Origin: CAZNHL01 sp964572965
GTDB taxonomy: Bacteria; Bacteroidota; Bacteroidia; Cytophagales; UBA9547
Assembly: GCA_964572965.1 (NCBI GenBank)
Contig: CAZNHL010000020.1
Location: 1 to 55,002 of the forward strand
Direction: 5' to 3'
Length of the DNA stretch: 55,002 bases
In this document: positions 31,188 through 39,695 of the stretch, one piece after another
Layout: each line of letters opens with the position of its first letter
How positions within the stretch are numbered: position 1 is the first letter of the stretch
Notes under the pieces: generated by a model
What the model was told of the DNA's origin: nothing
Databases searched by the model: none
Seen by the model: the letters and a program-made list of their open reading frames with translations, nothing else
Position numbers and translations under genes: made by a program

Positions 31188-32267
31188 TTATTCGGTTGTT
31201 AATGCGTCGTATTTTCTTAAAAAATGATCCATTATAGTAATACTATTATCCTTACAATAGCTTATTATGGTTTCCATTTTCTTTTTACTTGAAAATATGT
31301 TTTTATCACTAGTGTTAGTGCCACTTATACTTTCTGAAATAAATGGCCTAAAATTACTATTGCCTAACTTATTTGCTATTTGAGTTGAATTACTTTTAAA
31401 ATCTGAAATATGTTTGTCCATTTCTCCATTTGCAAACAACAATCCAACTTTAAACCAATAATTCCCTGTTTGATCTTTTTTGATTGTAGTTTGTGATTGC
31501 TGAGGGTCTAAATATTGGCTTTGCCGATGGGTTATACCATTCTGCTTTTCATATCGTTTAATACAATCAGATAACCTTTGCAAAACCTCACTATAATCGC
31601 AATTGTACCTGTAAAGCTCATGCTCTCTTATAATATCGTTTAAAGTGAATTCCGCATCATACAGAATTGTTAACTTCTCATTTAAAGTATTCTTTCCGTC
31701 GCATGATAAATAATAATTCTCTGCAATCAAGTCAAGGTAATAAACAATATCAAAGCGTCTTTTTTCACCTTCTTTTTCGACTTCAAAGTATTGTGTAAAA
31801 GTATCGCCAGTCTGAACAACTACAGGAAATTTAACATTGACAATTCCCATGATAAAATCTTTATCATGGATTCTTGGAGCTTTATTCTTCAACCCCTTTT
31901 CTGTCTCCCTAATTTTAGCCTCAAAAAGGCTCTTTTGCTTAATTATATTTTTATACTGATTCTCTAGATTTATTCGCTGTATCAATAACTCAATATTATC
32001 AAGCCCTAATCTTTTTTCATGGTGCTTATTGGTTGACTCGTGAAACATAAAAAGATTTCCTTCATCAAAACTCTTTTGCCACTTATTGAAATCATTGTCT
32101 GTTTTGATTTTCAACCTTTCTAAGTCTGCTAAACTATAAGCTTCAAAATCAGCCAAAGCTAGGTTTCGTTTAAACAAACAGGCTTCCAAATATTCCAACT
32201 TCTCTTGATAAGTTACTAAGCTCTCAAGTTTTTTATCTATTGGTGTAAAATCGCTTTTAATAGCCAT
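31188..32267 (-). CDS. Unrecognised 359-aa island protein
   Basis: Mostly helical and charged. N-terminal half coiled-coil-like (LENQYKNIIKQKSLFEAKIR); the middle includes YYLDLIAENYYLSCDGKNTL; the C-terminal region NKLGNSNFRPFISESISGTN then NIFSSKKKMETIISYCKDNS looks like a conserved terminal module. It vaguely recalls RteC-type regulators of Bacteroides elements, but I cannot support that name. It is the first gene at the right end, 122 bp from the arm-site pair. Confidence 0.55.
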   Translation of the reverse strand: MAIKSDFTPIDKKLESLVTYQEKLEYLEACLFKRNLALADFEAYSLADLERLKIKTDNDFNKWQKSFDEGNLFMFHESTNKHHEKRLGLDNIELLIQRINLENQYKNIIKQKSLFEAKIRETEKGLKNKAPRIHDKDFIMGIVNVKFPVVVQTGDTFTQYFEVEKEGEKRRFDIVYYLDLIAENYYLSCDGKNTLNEKLTILYDAEFTLNDIIREHELYRYNCDYSEVLQRLSDCIKRYEKQNGITHRQSQYLDPQQSQTTIKKDQTGNYWFKVGLLFANGEMDKHISDFKSNSTQIANKLGNSNFRPFISESISGTNTSDKNIFSSKKKMETIISYCKDNSITIMDHFLRKYDALTTE

Positions 32268-32373
32268 ATCAGACTTATGTGCAAAAGGTGAATTTTGAGA
32301 AGCTTAAAACAAACATTTATTTTTGAGTTTCAAAAGGGAATTGAGGTAAATAAGAGGGGGTGTTTTTGTCGGC

Positions 32374-32393
32374 CGTACAAAAATCGTACAAAT
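32374..32393. promoter_or_regulatory. Paired CGTACAAA sites, right end (candidate integrase arm sites)
   Basis: CGTACAAAAATCGTACAAAT: CGTACAAA at 32374 and 32385, spacing 11 bp, matching the left-end pair in sequence, spacing and orientation, 56 bp inside the right attachment site. Confidence 0.6.
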
Positions 32394-32405
32394 AGCACAA
32401 ACAAA

Positions 32406-32442
32406 AAATCGCAACAAACTAATAAATAGAATGTTACGATTT
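32406..32442 (-). terminator. Element-borne terminator for tRNA-Ala
   Basis: AAATCGCAACA pairs with TGTTACGATTT (one G-U) and is followed on the minus strand by T6. It lies 8 bp past the tRNA 3' end, inside the island, replacing the terminator displaced to 24591-24612. Confidence 0.7.
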
Positions 32443-32448
32443 GTAATT

Positions 32449-32463
32449 GTGGAGAATATCGGA
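32449..32463. repeat. Right attachment site (tRNA-Ala 3' end)
   Basis: GTGGAGAATATCGGA, identical to 24617-24631; covers the acceptor and T-stem 3' strand of the tRNA. Confidence 0.88.
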
Positions 32464-32523
32464 TTCGAACCGATGACCCCTTGACTGCCAGCCAAGTGCT
32501 CTAGCCAGCTGAGCTAATCCCCC
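32450..32523 (-). tRNA. tRNA-Ala (GGC)
   Basis: 74 nt: GGGGGAT acceptor strand pairs with ATTCTCC, including the G3-U70 wobble that identifies alanine tRNAs; D arm GCTC...GAGC; anticodon arm CTTGG-CTGGCAG-TCAAG with U33 and anticodon GGC; T arm ATCGG-TTCGAAT-CCGAT; discriminator A. CCA is not encoded. Its 3' end is the integration target of the island. It follows a truncated tRNA-like copy on the same strand. Confidence 0.95.
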
Positions 32524-32578
32524 TGGATTAATATTTTGAGAATTTCACTCTCCTATTTCTTAAAACAAAACAGTTGCT

Positions 32579-32637
32579 GAACCGATGCCCCTCCCGCATT
32601 ACCTGCGGGACGCTCTAGACAGCTGAGCTAATCCCCC
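32579..32637 (-). pseudogene. Truncated tRNA-Ala with palindromic anticodon arm
   Basis: Minus strand: GGGGGATTAGCTCAGCTGTC (acceptor 5' strand and D arm), then TCCCGCAGGTAATGCGGGA in place of the anticodon arm, then GGGGCATCGGTTC, after which tRNA similarity stops. There is no acceptor 3' strand. It lies 55 bp upstream of the real tRNA-Ala. Confidence 0.75.
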
Positions 32638-32669
32638 TTTGAGCTGCAAAGATAACAGCATTTTTGTAT

Positions 32670-33194
32670 TTAAAACATTCTTACCCCTTTTATAAAAACA
32701 CTTTTATACCAAGGGCTTAACATTTCTTCTTCAATTACCCCTTTTTGTGTGGAGGCATGAATAAATTTAATCTTATCGGGATAGTTGGAATCTGTTACAA
32801 TACCTACATGTACCACTTTTTTACTACCTTTTTTTTCTCCAAAAAAAACAAGATCTCCGGGCTTCAGATCGCCTATTTTCAATGGTTTCCCAAGCTCGCT
32901 TTGTTCTTTGGAGGTTCGGGGCATTTTTACTTCTACAGACTCAAAAGAACGATAAACCAGACCGGAGCAATCCAGTCCTTTTTTATCCAGCCCACCGAAT
33001 TTATAAGGTGTACCTTTAAAAGTGCGTGCCGTTTCAATTACTTTACCGGCTTTTTTGCCAATCTCCTTTTTAGTCGTTTTTTTATCTGACCCGTTCTGAT
33101 TATTATTCGAGCTGGTAGCCGCTGTTTTACTACCGGCACAGGAAGTAAGCCAGACAACAGCACTAATTAAAACGACAGCAAGGTATCTTCCCAT
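32670..33194 (-). CDS. NlpC/P60 (C40) family lipoprotein
   Basis: 174 aa. Signal MGRYLAVVLISAVVWLTSC with an LTSC lipobox, a polar Lys/Asn/Ser linker, then the papain-like NlpC/P60 domain: catalytic Cys in GLDCSGLVYRSF, His in KVVHVGIVTDS, and the polar third residue in IKFIHASTQKG. PGDLVFF is typical. It should cleave peptidoglycan stem peptides from the inner face of the outer membrane. It starts 7 bp after pfkA. Confidence 0.93.
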   Translation of the reverse strand: MGRYLAVVLISAVVWLTSCAGSKTAATSSNNNQNGSDKKTTKKEIGKKAGKVIETARTFKGTPYKFGGLDKKGLDCSGLVYRSFESVEVKMPRTSKEQSELGKPLKIGDLKPGDLVFFGEKKGSKKVVHVGIVTDSNYPDKIKFIHASTQKGVIEEEMLSPWYKSVFIKGVRMF

Positions 33195-33201
33195 TTTATT
33201 T

Positions 33202-34548
33202 TTAACTATTTGTAAGCGAAACAGGCTGACCTGTTGACTCTAATACAGATTGCCAGAGCTGAGAGTTCATATCTATCTTCTTTCTTTTCAGCAAAGCGAT
33301 TTCCATTGGTAAATGAATAAAGTGGTTGTTCAGACAGCCGACAATCATTCCTGTACGACCAGACATACCTGCATGTACTGCAGCCTGAGCTAACTGAAAA
33401 CAGAAAATAGCATCATTTGGCGTTGGCGGAACACTTCTGATAATATAGCTCGGATCGATGTAGCGCATCGGTGCGTTAATACCTTTTGCTTTGAAATGTG
33501 CTGTAATTTTTTCTTTCAGGAACAAACCAATATCTCCCAGTTTTTTATTCCCCGAAGCATCATATTGCACATTGTTCGGATCAGACACATACTTATCGCC
33601 TGCACCTTCCGCTACTACAATAACTGCATGTTTTTTCTTCGCAATACGCTTTTCAATATGAGCGAGCAAACCATTTGGCCCTTCAAGGTCAAAATCCTGC
33701 TCCGGTATTAGACAATAGTTGACATCACCCGTAGCGAGACTGGCATTTGCTGCAATAAAACCAGATTCACGTCCCATCAGCTTCACTATACCAATACAAT
33801 TAGGAGCTCCTTTGGCTTCTGTATGGGCACAGCGGATAGCTTCACAGGCTTCCGAAAAGGCCGTTTCAACACCAAAAGATTTATCCATGAAATTGATATC
33901 ATTATCAATCGTCTTTGGAATTCCTATGATGGAAATATTCAGGTTACGTTTCTTGATTTCTTTAATAATATCTAATGCGCCACGCTGAGTTCCGTCGCCT
34001 CCAATACAATAAAGGACATTCACACCCAGCTCCTGCAAACGATCCACCATCATGGCCTCATGCTGGTTTCCGCGGGAAGAACCAAGAATACTCCCCCCCA
34101 AAGTATCAATATCAGCTACTTCATCAGGACGCAGCATTTCAATAGGGTGACCGATTTCTTTTACCAGACCTTCATAACCGTATTTTATACCATAAGTAAT
34201 AGGATTTCCATAACGGTAATAATTCATCAGTACAACTCCACGAATTACAGAATTCAGCCCGGGACACAAACCTCCGCATGTAATGACCGCAGAAACCGTT
34301 TTACCCGGTTCAAAATAAATATTCTCCCTGGGACCCGCTTTTTCAAAAGAAGGCACTTCAAAGCCCTGCTCATGCATTGATTTAATATCTGCTGTATTGA
34401 TCAGGCTCATTATCTTTTCATCATCTCCAACAAAAATAGGAGATTGATTAATTGTCAGATCAATATGAGATTTATGTTCAGGAGCGCCCACTCTTTGAAT
34501 TTCAAGATTCATTTCGGTGAGTTTTCTCAGGTTTTCGCTTAATTCCAT
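33202..34548 (-). CDS. pfkA: ATP-dependent 6-phosphofructokinase
   Basis: 448 aa, the long type. VSAVITCGGLCPGLNSVIRG, the nucleotide motif CIGGDGTQRGALDII and IIGIPKTIDNDINFMDKSFG are present, with the catalytic Asp in TIDND. The Gly in GGDG (not GGDD) predicts ATP rather than pyrophosphate as donor, while Lys in PKTIDND is shared with plant-type ATP enzymes. It performs the committed step of glycolysis. The N-terminal ~90 residues are an extension typical of this clade. Confidence 0.93.
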   Translation of the reverse strand: MELSENLRKLTEMNLEIQRVGAPEHKSHIDLTINQSPIFVGDDEKIMSLINTADIKSMHEQGFEVPSFEKAGPRENIYFEPGKTVSAVITCGGLCPGLNSVIRGVVLMNYYRYGNPITYGIKYGYEGLVKEIGHPIEMLRPDEVADIDTLGGSILGSSRGNQHEAMMVDRLQELGVNVLYCIGGDGTQRGALDIIKEIKKRNLNISIIGIPKTIDNDINFMDKSFGVETAFSEACEAIRCAHTEAKGAPNCIGIVKLMGRESGFIAANASLATGDVNYCLIPEQDFDLEGPNGLLAHIEKRIAKKKHAVIVVAEGAGDKYVSDPNNVQYDASGNKKLGDIGLFLKEKITAHFKAKGINAPMRYIDPSYIIRSVPPTPNDAIFCFQLAQAAVHAGMSGRTGMIVGCLNNHFIHLPMEIALLKRKKIDMNSQLWQSVLESTGQPVSLTNS

Positions 34549-34813
34549 TGATAAAGATTTTGACTCAATATACTTAGTTTGCTACACAGGCAAAAGACAA
34601 AATTATTTAATTAGCTATTTAACGATTCCTTCATATCTCTCCATAACATGCCATTTTACGTATACATATCAGGATATAATACTACAAACAAGTCATTTTG
34701 GCTTGGTTTTTCAAAGAATACTCCAAATATTCAGCCATTTTTTCAGGCTTATGCAATTGGAGCGCATATTGTTAAGAACTTTTCATCATTGCAGATTCTA
34801 ATTTAATAACGAC

Positions 34814-37435
34814 ATGAATTTCAATAATTATACAATTAAAGCGCAGGAGGCCATCCAAAAGGCAGTTGAACTGGCCGGAGCGAACGGGCAGCAGGCTATT
34901 GAAACAGGCCATTTGCTCAAAGCACTTTTGGTGACAGATGAAAACATTGCCGGTTTCTTATTTAAAAAGCTGAATGCCAACAAAGCATTGATCGACAAAA
35001 AGCTGGACGACATTATTCAGGGCTATCCAAAAGTAAGTGGCGGCAGCAACCCTTATTTATCTAACCAGTCAAACAATGTTCTGACTAAAGCTACTAATTA
35101 CCTGAAAGAGTTTGGTGATGAGTATGTAGCGGTAGAACACATTTTACTGGCGCTGCTATCAAACAGTGACGCTATCTCTTCTTTACTAAAAGATGCAGGT
35201 ATTGCAGAGAAACCACTAAAAGCAGCCATTAAGGAATTACGTGGCGGAGAAAAAGTGACTGATCAGAATGCCGAGAATAAATACAATTCTCTTAAAAAGT
35301 ATTCTATTGACCTGAACGAACTGGCTCGTGCCGGTAAAATTGACCCTGTCATCGGGCGTGACGAGGAAATCCGCAGGGTTTTGCAGATTCTTTCACGCCG
35401 GACCAAAAACAACCCTATCCTTTTGGGTGAACCGGGTGTTGGTAAAACAGCCATTGTAGAAGGCCTTGCACAAAGAATTGTCAGTGGTGACGTGCCTGAA
35501 AACTTAAAAAGTAAAAAGATAGTTTCTCTTGACATGGGGCTTCTTGTGGCCGGAGCTAAGTTCAAAGGAGAGTTCGAAGAACGTCTGAAAGCTGTTATTA
35601 AAGAAGTAACAGACAGTGAGGGAGAAATTATTCTTTTCATTGACGAAATACATACGCTTGTTGGTGCCGGTGGCGGTGAAGGTGCCATGGATGCAGCAAA
35701 CTTATTAAAACCTGCTTTGGCGCGTGGCGAACTACATTCTATAGGGGCAACTACTTTAAAGGAATATCAGAAATATATTGAGAAAGACAAAGCGCTAGAA
35801 AGAAGGTTCCAGGCTGTTATTGTTGACGAGCCAAACGTTCCTGATGCAATTTCGATCCTGCGTGGTATCAAAGACAAATATGAACTTCACCATGGTGTAA
35901 GGATCAAAGATGAAGCTATTATTGCTGCGGTAGAGCTTTCAAGCAGGTATATTTCTGAACGTTTCCTTCCTGACAAAGCAATTGACCTGATGGATGAAGC
36001 TGCTTCTAAACTGCGTCTGGAAATAGATTCGCTACCGGAAGAACTGGACGAAGTTCAGCGCAAGATTATGCAACTGGAAATTGAACGGGAGGCTATCAAA
36101 CGAGAGAATGACAGAGAAAAAGAAGCAATTCTTACTAAAGATATTGCCGAACTAACGACCAGGCGTAACGATCTGAAAGCCAAATGGCAGAATGAGAAAA
36201 ACATGATTGAAGGTATTCAGAAAGAAAAAGAGAATATCGAAGGTTATAAACTACAGGCAGAGCAGGCTGAACGTGCGGGCGACTATGGCAAAGTAGCTGA
36301 AATACGCTATAGCCTGATCAAGGAATCTGAAGCTAAACTGGTTGAATTACAAAATCAGTTTAAAGACATACAGGGAGAATCTACTCTGTTGAAAGAAGAA
36401 GTTACTTCAGAAGATATTGCAGAAGTTGTGGCAAAATGGACAGGAGTTCCTGTTTCTAAAATGTTGCAGAGCGAAAGAGAAAAGTTACTTCACCTTGAAA
36501 AAGAGCTTGGCTTGAGAGTAGCCGGACAAAAAGATGCGATTCAGGCAATTGCTGATGCCGTTCGCCGAAGCCGTGCAGGTTTGCAGGATCCTAAGCGCCC
36601 GATCGGTTCATTTATCTTCCTTGGTACAACCGGGGTCGGTAAAACAGAATTGGCAAAAGCTCTGGCAGAATTCCTCTTCAATGACGAAAATGCCATGGTC
36701 AGAATTGACATGTCTGAGTATCAGGAAAGACACTCTGTAAGCCGTTTGATTGGTGCGCCTCCGGGCTATGTGGGTTATGATGAAGGCGGACAGTTAACCG
36801 AAGCAGTGCGTCGCAAACCATATTCTGTGATCTTGCTGGATGAAATTGAAAAAGCCCATCCGGACACTTTCAATATTTTGCTGCAGGTATTAGATGATGG
36901 AAGGCTGACTGACAATAAAGGCCGGATTGCCAATTTCAAGAATACAATCATTATCATGACTTCTAACATTGGTTCACATATCATACAAGAGGCATTTCAG
37001 GATATTGACAAAAAGAATGTTTTTGAGCAGCTGGAAATTATTGACAAAACCAGAGACGAAGTGGTTGAACACCTGAAGAAAACTGTTCGTCCTGAATTCA
37101 TCAATCGCGTGGATGAGATCATCATGTTCAAACCATTGAGCAAAACTGAACTTCGTCAGATTGTCAGTATCCAGTTTAACCAGATCAAAGAACGTCTGGC
37201 CGACAGCGGTATTGCGCTTGAAGCGGAAGATGCTGTACTTGATTATCTAGGAGAAGAAGGCTTCGATCCTCAGTTCGGAGCACGCCCGCTGAAAAGAGTT
37301 ATTCAGCGGCTTGTGCTGAACGAACTTTCAAAAGCCATTTTATCAGGCATGGTAAAAAAAGAAGGTATTGTTCACCTTACCATGAATGACGGAGCGATTG
37401 CTTTTGAAAATGTAGCTTTCACTGAACGGGTTTAA
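34814..37435 (+). CDS. clpB: ATP-dependent chaperone ClpB
   Basis: 873 aa. Clp_N repeats (residues ~1-145); first AAA+ domain with Walker A GEPGVGKTAIVEG and Walker B IILFIDEIHTLVGAG; the coiled-coil M domain (~400-530); second AAA+ with TTGVGKTELAKALAEF and ILLDEIEKAHPD; C-terminal GFDPQFGARPLKRVIQR. The ring hexamer disaggregates proteins with DnaK. No CIRCE-like inverted repeat was seen upstream. Confidence 0.97.
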   Translation: MNFNNYTIKAQEAIQKAVELAGANGQQAIETGHLLKALLVTDENIAGFLFKKLNANKALIDKKLDDIIQGYPKVSGGSNPYLSNQSNNVLTKATNYLKEFGDEYVAVEHILLALLSNSDAISSLLKDAGIAEKPLKAAIKELRGGEKVTDQNAENKYNSLKKYSIDLNELARAGKIDPVIGRDEEIRRVLQILSRRTKNNPILLGEPGVGKTAIVEGLAQRIVSGDVPENLKSKKIVSLDMGLLVAGAKFKGEFEERLKAVIKEVTDSEGEIILFIDEIHTLVGAGGGEGAMDAANLLKPALARGELHSIGATTLKEYQKYIEKDKALERRFQAVIVDEPNVPDAISILRGIKDKYELHHGVRIKDEAIIAAVELSSRYISERFLPDKAIDLMDEAASKLRLEIDSLPEELDEVQRKIMQLEIEREAIKRENDREKEAILTKDIAELTTRRNDLKAKWQNEKNMIEGIQKEKENIEGYKLQAEQAERAGDYGKVAEIRYSLIKESEAKLVELQNQFKDIQGESTLLKEEVTSEDIAEVVAKWTGVPVSKMLQSEREKLLHLEKELGLRVAGQKDAIQAIADAVRRSRAGLQDPKRPIGSFIFLGTTGVGKTELAKALAEFLFNDENAMVRIDMSEYQERHSVSRLIGAPPGYVGYDEGGQLTEAVRRKPYSVILLDEIEKAHPDTFNILLQVLDDGRLTDNKGRIANFKNTIIIMTSNIGSHIIQEAFQDIDKKNVFEQLEIIDKTRDEVVEHLKKTVRPEFINRVDEIIMFKPLSKTELRQIVSIQFNQIKERLADSGIALEAEDAVLDYLGEEGFDPQFGARPLKRVIQRLVLNELSKAILSGMVKKEGIVHLTMNDGAIAFENVAFTERV

Positions 37436-37603
37436 TATCCGGTATATAAATACAGATTATTGAAAGGAGGTCAAATTGGCCTCCTTTTCCATTTCAGGCT
37501 TCCGCAAATCCAACCTCTTCTATTTAAGCATATTTGAACTTCGCATTATGCTTGTTTGTTCGTATTATTACATTGAATTTATTACCGGAGGAGTTATCTA
37601 TTT

Positions 37604-39664
37604 ATGAAGAAGTTTTTAACACTAATTACCTTTTTATTATTCTTATCAGGACAAGTTTTTGCTCAGATTGACAGACCGGTAACATGGGATGTTAAATTAA
37701 GTAATGAGAAACCCAATATTGGTGATCAGATTGACCTTATTATCTCTGCAGATATACAGGAAGAATGGTATTTATATTCTTCAGACTTCGACCCTGCTCT
37801 GGGGCCTGTAGTAACCTCACTTAAACTAGCGCCTTCTACTAATTACGAATTGGTAGGCAAGCTAAAACCAATGCATCCAAAGAAAAAGCATGACGATGTA
37901 TGGGATGGCGATATCACTTACTTTACCAGCCACGGTGAATTCAAACAAACTATCAAAGTAAAAGGAGAATCGTTCGCCCTCAAAGGCACAATAGACGCAC
38001 AGTCTTGCAATGACAAACTTGGGCGTTGTGTGCAGGTCGGTCAGGATTTCACTATTAATATCCAAACCAAAGTAAGTCTGAAAAAAGCTAGTGCTATACA
38101 GATTGATTCGGTTTCAAACCCGAAAGATGCTGTCAGCCAAAACAACACTCCAACCATCCCTGACACAAATACCGTTATAGCGAACACACAAATCACTGAG
38201 CCCGCAACTTCTGATATGCCTGTTGCCGAAACCGGCCTTATCACTTTCATGCTGATTGCCTTCGGAGCCGGCTTGGTGGCGTTACTCACACCATGTGTAT
38301 TTCCAATGATCCCGATGACGGTTTCTTATTTTACAAAGGTTGGCAAAACACGTGGTGAAGGAGTGAGACTGGCTTTATTATATGGCTTCTCTATTGTCTT
38401 TATTTATACCGTTATTGGTTTTATAGTTGCCAAACTTGCCGGCGCCGAAGTTGCTAACTGGTTAAGTACGCACTGGATCCCGAATCTTCTTTTCTTCGTT
38501 ATATTTATTCTGTTTGCGCTATCATTCTTAGGAATGTTTGACATTGTACTCCCAAACAGCTGGATCAATAAAGCAGATATCCAGGCAGACCGTGGTGGTT
38601 ATATCGGCGTTTTCTTCATGGCACTAACACTCGTATTGGTATCATTTTCATGTACTGGGCCGATCGTAGGAAGTTTATTGGTAAAAGCTGCAAATGGTGA
38701 AGTATTGAGACCTGTTGCCGGGATGTTTGCCTTCTCATTAGCGTTTTCAATACCATTTACTTTATTCGCCATTTTCCCTTCCTGGCTAAATTCCATTCCT
38801 CGCTCTGGTGGCTGGCTGAATACGGTAAAAGTATCTCTTGGCTTTATTGAACTGGCTCTTGCTTTCAAGTTCTTAAGTCAGGCTGATTTGGCTTATCATT
38901 GGGGTTTATTAAACAGAGATACCTTCCTGATCATTCATACTGTAGTATTTACCATATTTGGATTCTATCTGCTGGGAGTTGTGAAGCTTGAAAAAGATCC
39001 TGAAAGCTCAGGAATATCAGTGATTAGATTGTTACTATCAACGTTAGTATTAATAGCCAGCTTATACCTTTTCACCGGTTTATTGGGCAATCCTCTCAAA
39101 GCTCTATCAGGTTATTTGCCACCGGCCAATACAGAACACTGGACTACAGGTTCAGCTTCAAAAGACGGACAACTGGGCAATCAGTGTGAAACACCCCGCT
39201 TTGGAGACAAACTAAAGATGGCAAAAGGTATTGAGGGTTATTTTGACTACAAACAAGCATTAGCTTGTGCGAAGAAACTAAACAAGCCTTTGTTCATTGA
39301 CTTTACAGGTCATGGATGCGCCAATTGCCGCAGAATGGAGGAAAATGTTTTTTCTGATGAACGTGTATTGAAAATGTTCGATGAAGATTATGTGGTTGTT
39401 TCTCTTTATGTTGATGATAAAACAGAACTTCCACAATCAGAATGGTATACATCGTCTTACGATAGCAAACAAAAAAGTACTATTGGCGACCAAAATGCTG
39501 ATCTGCAAATCAGCAAGTTTAATGTAAATGCACAACCTTACTATGTAGTACTTGATCCAAACACTGAAAAACCTCTTACCAAAGAAAACATGGCTTTTGA
39601 GCTAGATAGTGCCATATTCTTAAAGTTTCTAAAATCAGGAATAAGCGCTTTTAGCAGTAAATAA
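37604..39664 (+). CDS. dsbD: Thiol:disulfide interchange protein DsbD
   Basis: 686 aa. Signal peptide ending QVFAQ, N-terminal DsbD-alpha-like domain (SCNDKLGRC), eight-TM CcdA-like core with the redox Cys pair (C231 in LTPCVFPM, C350 in SFSCTGP), and C-terminal thioredoxin domain with Cys572-Ala-Asn-Cys575 in GHGCANCRRMEEN. It carries electrons from cytoplasmic thioredoxin to periplasmic disulfide proteins. AGGAG-type RBS ~10 bp upstream of ATG. All expected cysteines are present. Confidence 0.95.
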   Translation: MKKFLTLITFLLFLSGQVFAQIDRPVTWDVKLSNEKPNIGDQIDLIISADIQEEWYLYSSDFDPALGPVVTSLKLAPSTNYELVGKLKPMHPKKKHDDVWDGDITYFTSHGEFKQTIKVKGESFALKGTIDAQSCNDKLGRCVQVGQDFTINIQTKVSLKKASAIQIDSVSNPKDAVSQNNTPTIPDTNTVIANTQITEPATSDMPVAETGLITFMLIAFGAGLVALLTPCVFPMIPMTVSYFTKVGKTRGEGVRLALLYGFSIVFIYTVIGFIVAKLAGAEVANWLSTHWIPNLLFFVIFILFALSFLGMFDIVLPNSWINKADIQADRGGYIGVFFMALTLVLVSFSCTGPIVGSLLVKAANGEVLRPVAGMFAFSLAFSIPFTLFAIFPSWLNSIPRSGGWLNTVKVSLGFIELALAFKFLSQADLAYHWGLLNRDTFLIIHTVVFTIFGFYLLGVVKLEKDPESSGISVIRLLLSTLVLIASLYLFTGLLGNPLKALSGYLPPANTEHWTTGSASKDGQLGNQCETPRFGDKLKMAKGIEGYFDYKQALACAKKLNKPLFIDFTGHGCANCRRMEENVFSDERVLKMFDEDYVVVSLYVDDKTELPQSEWYTSSYDSKQKSTIGDQNADLQISKFNVNAQPYYVVLDPNTEKPLTKENMAFELDSAIFLKFLKSGISAFSSK

Positions 39665-39666
39665 AA

Positions 39667-39695
39667 AAAGGCCGGAAGAATTTTCCGGCTTTTTT
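39667..39695. terminator. Bidirectional terminator
   Basis: GCCGGAA/TTCCGGC stem flanked by A7 and T6, between the convergent dsbD and hydrolase genes. Confidence 0.85.

Larger units (their letters stand above)
24617..32463. mobile_element. Integrative element in tRNA-Ala (satellite/P4-PICI-like)
   Basis: Bounded by GTGGAGAATATCGGA at 24617-24631 and 32449-32463, the latter being the 3' end of tRNA-Ala(GGC), so element length is 7832 bp plus one repeat. A tyrosine recombinase lies at the left end, followed by an XRE regulator, a zinc-ribbon cargo gene and a minus-strand block of a TerS-like HTH protein, TOPRIM protein, primase-helicase, two small HTH proteins and an unknown 359-aa protein. 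No capsid, tail, relaxase or large terminase gene is present. Composition is visibly more AT-rich than the flanks. It rebuilds the tRNA 3' end and supplies a new terminator. Confidence 0.85.

Noticed and set aside
24617..32463. Island considered as a conjugative transposon
   Set aside because: No relaxase, coupling protein or tra genes; only recombination, replication and regulatory genes.
32304..32495. 63-aa minus-strand frame beginning MAGSQGVIGSNPIFST
   Set aside because: Its N-terminal part is a translation of the tRNA-Ala T arm and acceptor stem and the rest is the island end; not a protein gene.
34549..34813. CIRCE or heat-shock operator before clpB
   Set aside because: No TTAGCACTC-N9-GAGTGCTAA-like inverted repeat found.
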